Source of the DNA: Micractinium sp. NFX-FRZ
Lineage: Eukaryota > Chlorophyta > Trebouxiophyceae > Chlorellales > Chlorellaceae
DNA: 64,000 nucleotides
NCBI GenBank assembly: GCA_029339195.1
Contig: JAPTJF010000222.1
Location: 33,083-97,082, forward strand
Direction of reading: 5' to 3'
The notes under the pieces are model-generated. The model was not told where the DNA came from. It did not search any database and saw only the letters and a program-made list of their open reading frames with translations. A program made the translations under genes and the position numbers. Shown one piece after another: positions 63,541 to 64,000 of this stretch. The first letter of the stretch is position 1, and every line of letters begins with the position of its first letter.

Positions 63541-63818
63541 TACAGACCCGCAGGCAGGCGCAACGCCAACACATTGGTGTCATGCACTGGCTGCCACGTC
63601 CTTCAGCTTCGGGGCATGCCTCATCGTAGGCCTACTGGCCAACGAGGAAAGCACCCCCTCCAGGCAAGCCAGCAATGTGTAGGTGCAAAAATACCTGTGG
63701 TGCACAGAGTGTTGCCCACTTTTACAATGGTTGCAAGGGTGCAGACATGCATGACATATGTTCGACGCGATCTACCTTCGGACTGCCTGCTCCAATCAAG
63801 AGCTTCTTGAGTGCCGCC

Positions 63819-64000
63819 ACTGCTTGTTTAGACCTTTTCTCGGCCTGCCTGCCCCAATTTAGACCTTTTTGTGTGTTGCCGCTGCTTGTTTTGACCTTTT
63901 CTCGGCCAGCCTGCCCCAGCTTGGACCTTTTTGTGAGCTGGTGCTGCTTGTTTAGACCTTTTCTCGGCCTGCCTACCCGAGTTTAGACCTTTTTGTGAGC
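63819..64000 (+). repeat. 62-bp tandem repeat running off the right edge
   Basis: Copies begin at 63819, 63881 and 63943. Each has CTGCTTGTTT, GACCTTTTCTCGGCC and GGACCTTTTTGTG-like blocks, so TTAGACCTTTT occurs twice per unit. The array is less GC-rich than the rest and continues past the window. Confidence 0.95.

Overview
The window looks like nuclear DNA of a GC-rich green alga, most likely a Chlorella-type trebouxiophyte (inference). Genes are split into many short exons with GT-AG and a few GC-AG introns. Plant-type genes are present, such as an f-type chloroplast thioredoxin and an ATM/ABCB7-type transporter. TGTAA, the usual green-algal poly(A) signal, lies downstream of many stop codons. 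Introns are rich in CAG/CTG, GGCA and poly-C/G repeats. No bacterial features, CRISPR array, tRNA or rRNA were seen. All gene models were built by hand from reading frames, splice sites and phase.

Layout, left to right: an SLC25A32-like mitochondrial carrier (-, 3' part off the left edge); a decayed MYND-finger gene fragment; a class I SAM methyltransferase (+); an unrecognised 379-aa protein (-); a papain-family protein that has lost its catalytic residues (+); a 1092-aa 2OG-Fe(II) oxygenase (+); MYND-finger protein copy 1 (-); an F-box/leucine-rich protein with a minisatellite in an intron (+); a 19-exon ABCB7/ATM-like half transporter (-); an f-type thioredoxin (+); a tafazzin-like acyltransferase (-); SRP54 in 17 exons (+); MYND-finger protein copy 2 (-); a 1250-aa WD40-like protein (-); and a decayed MYND copy on the + strand with an Hsp33 fragment sitting inside it. 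The window ends in a 62-bp tandem repeat.

The genes mostly alternate in strand, giving divergent promoters (transporter/thioredoxin, tafazzin/SRP54, MYND 1/F-box) and convergent 3' ends. They do not form one pathway. They cover organelle transport and redox (carrier, ABCB7-like, thioredoxin f, tafazzin), protein targeting (SRP54) and accessory families (MYND, F-box).

The most unusual signal is that introns in at least five genes carry diverged copies of the neighbouring exon boundary, often with its splice site. I call these shadow exon ends. They are densest in SRP54 and the tafazzin gene, and one in the ABC transporter looks like a usable 21-nt in-frame microexon. The second notable item is the catalytically dead papain homologue. 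The third is the MYND family, with two full and two decayed copies, one of which is interrupted by an Hsp33 fragment.
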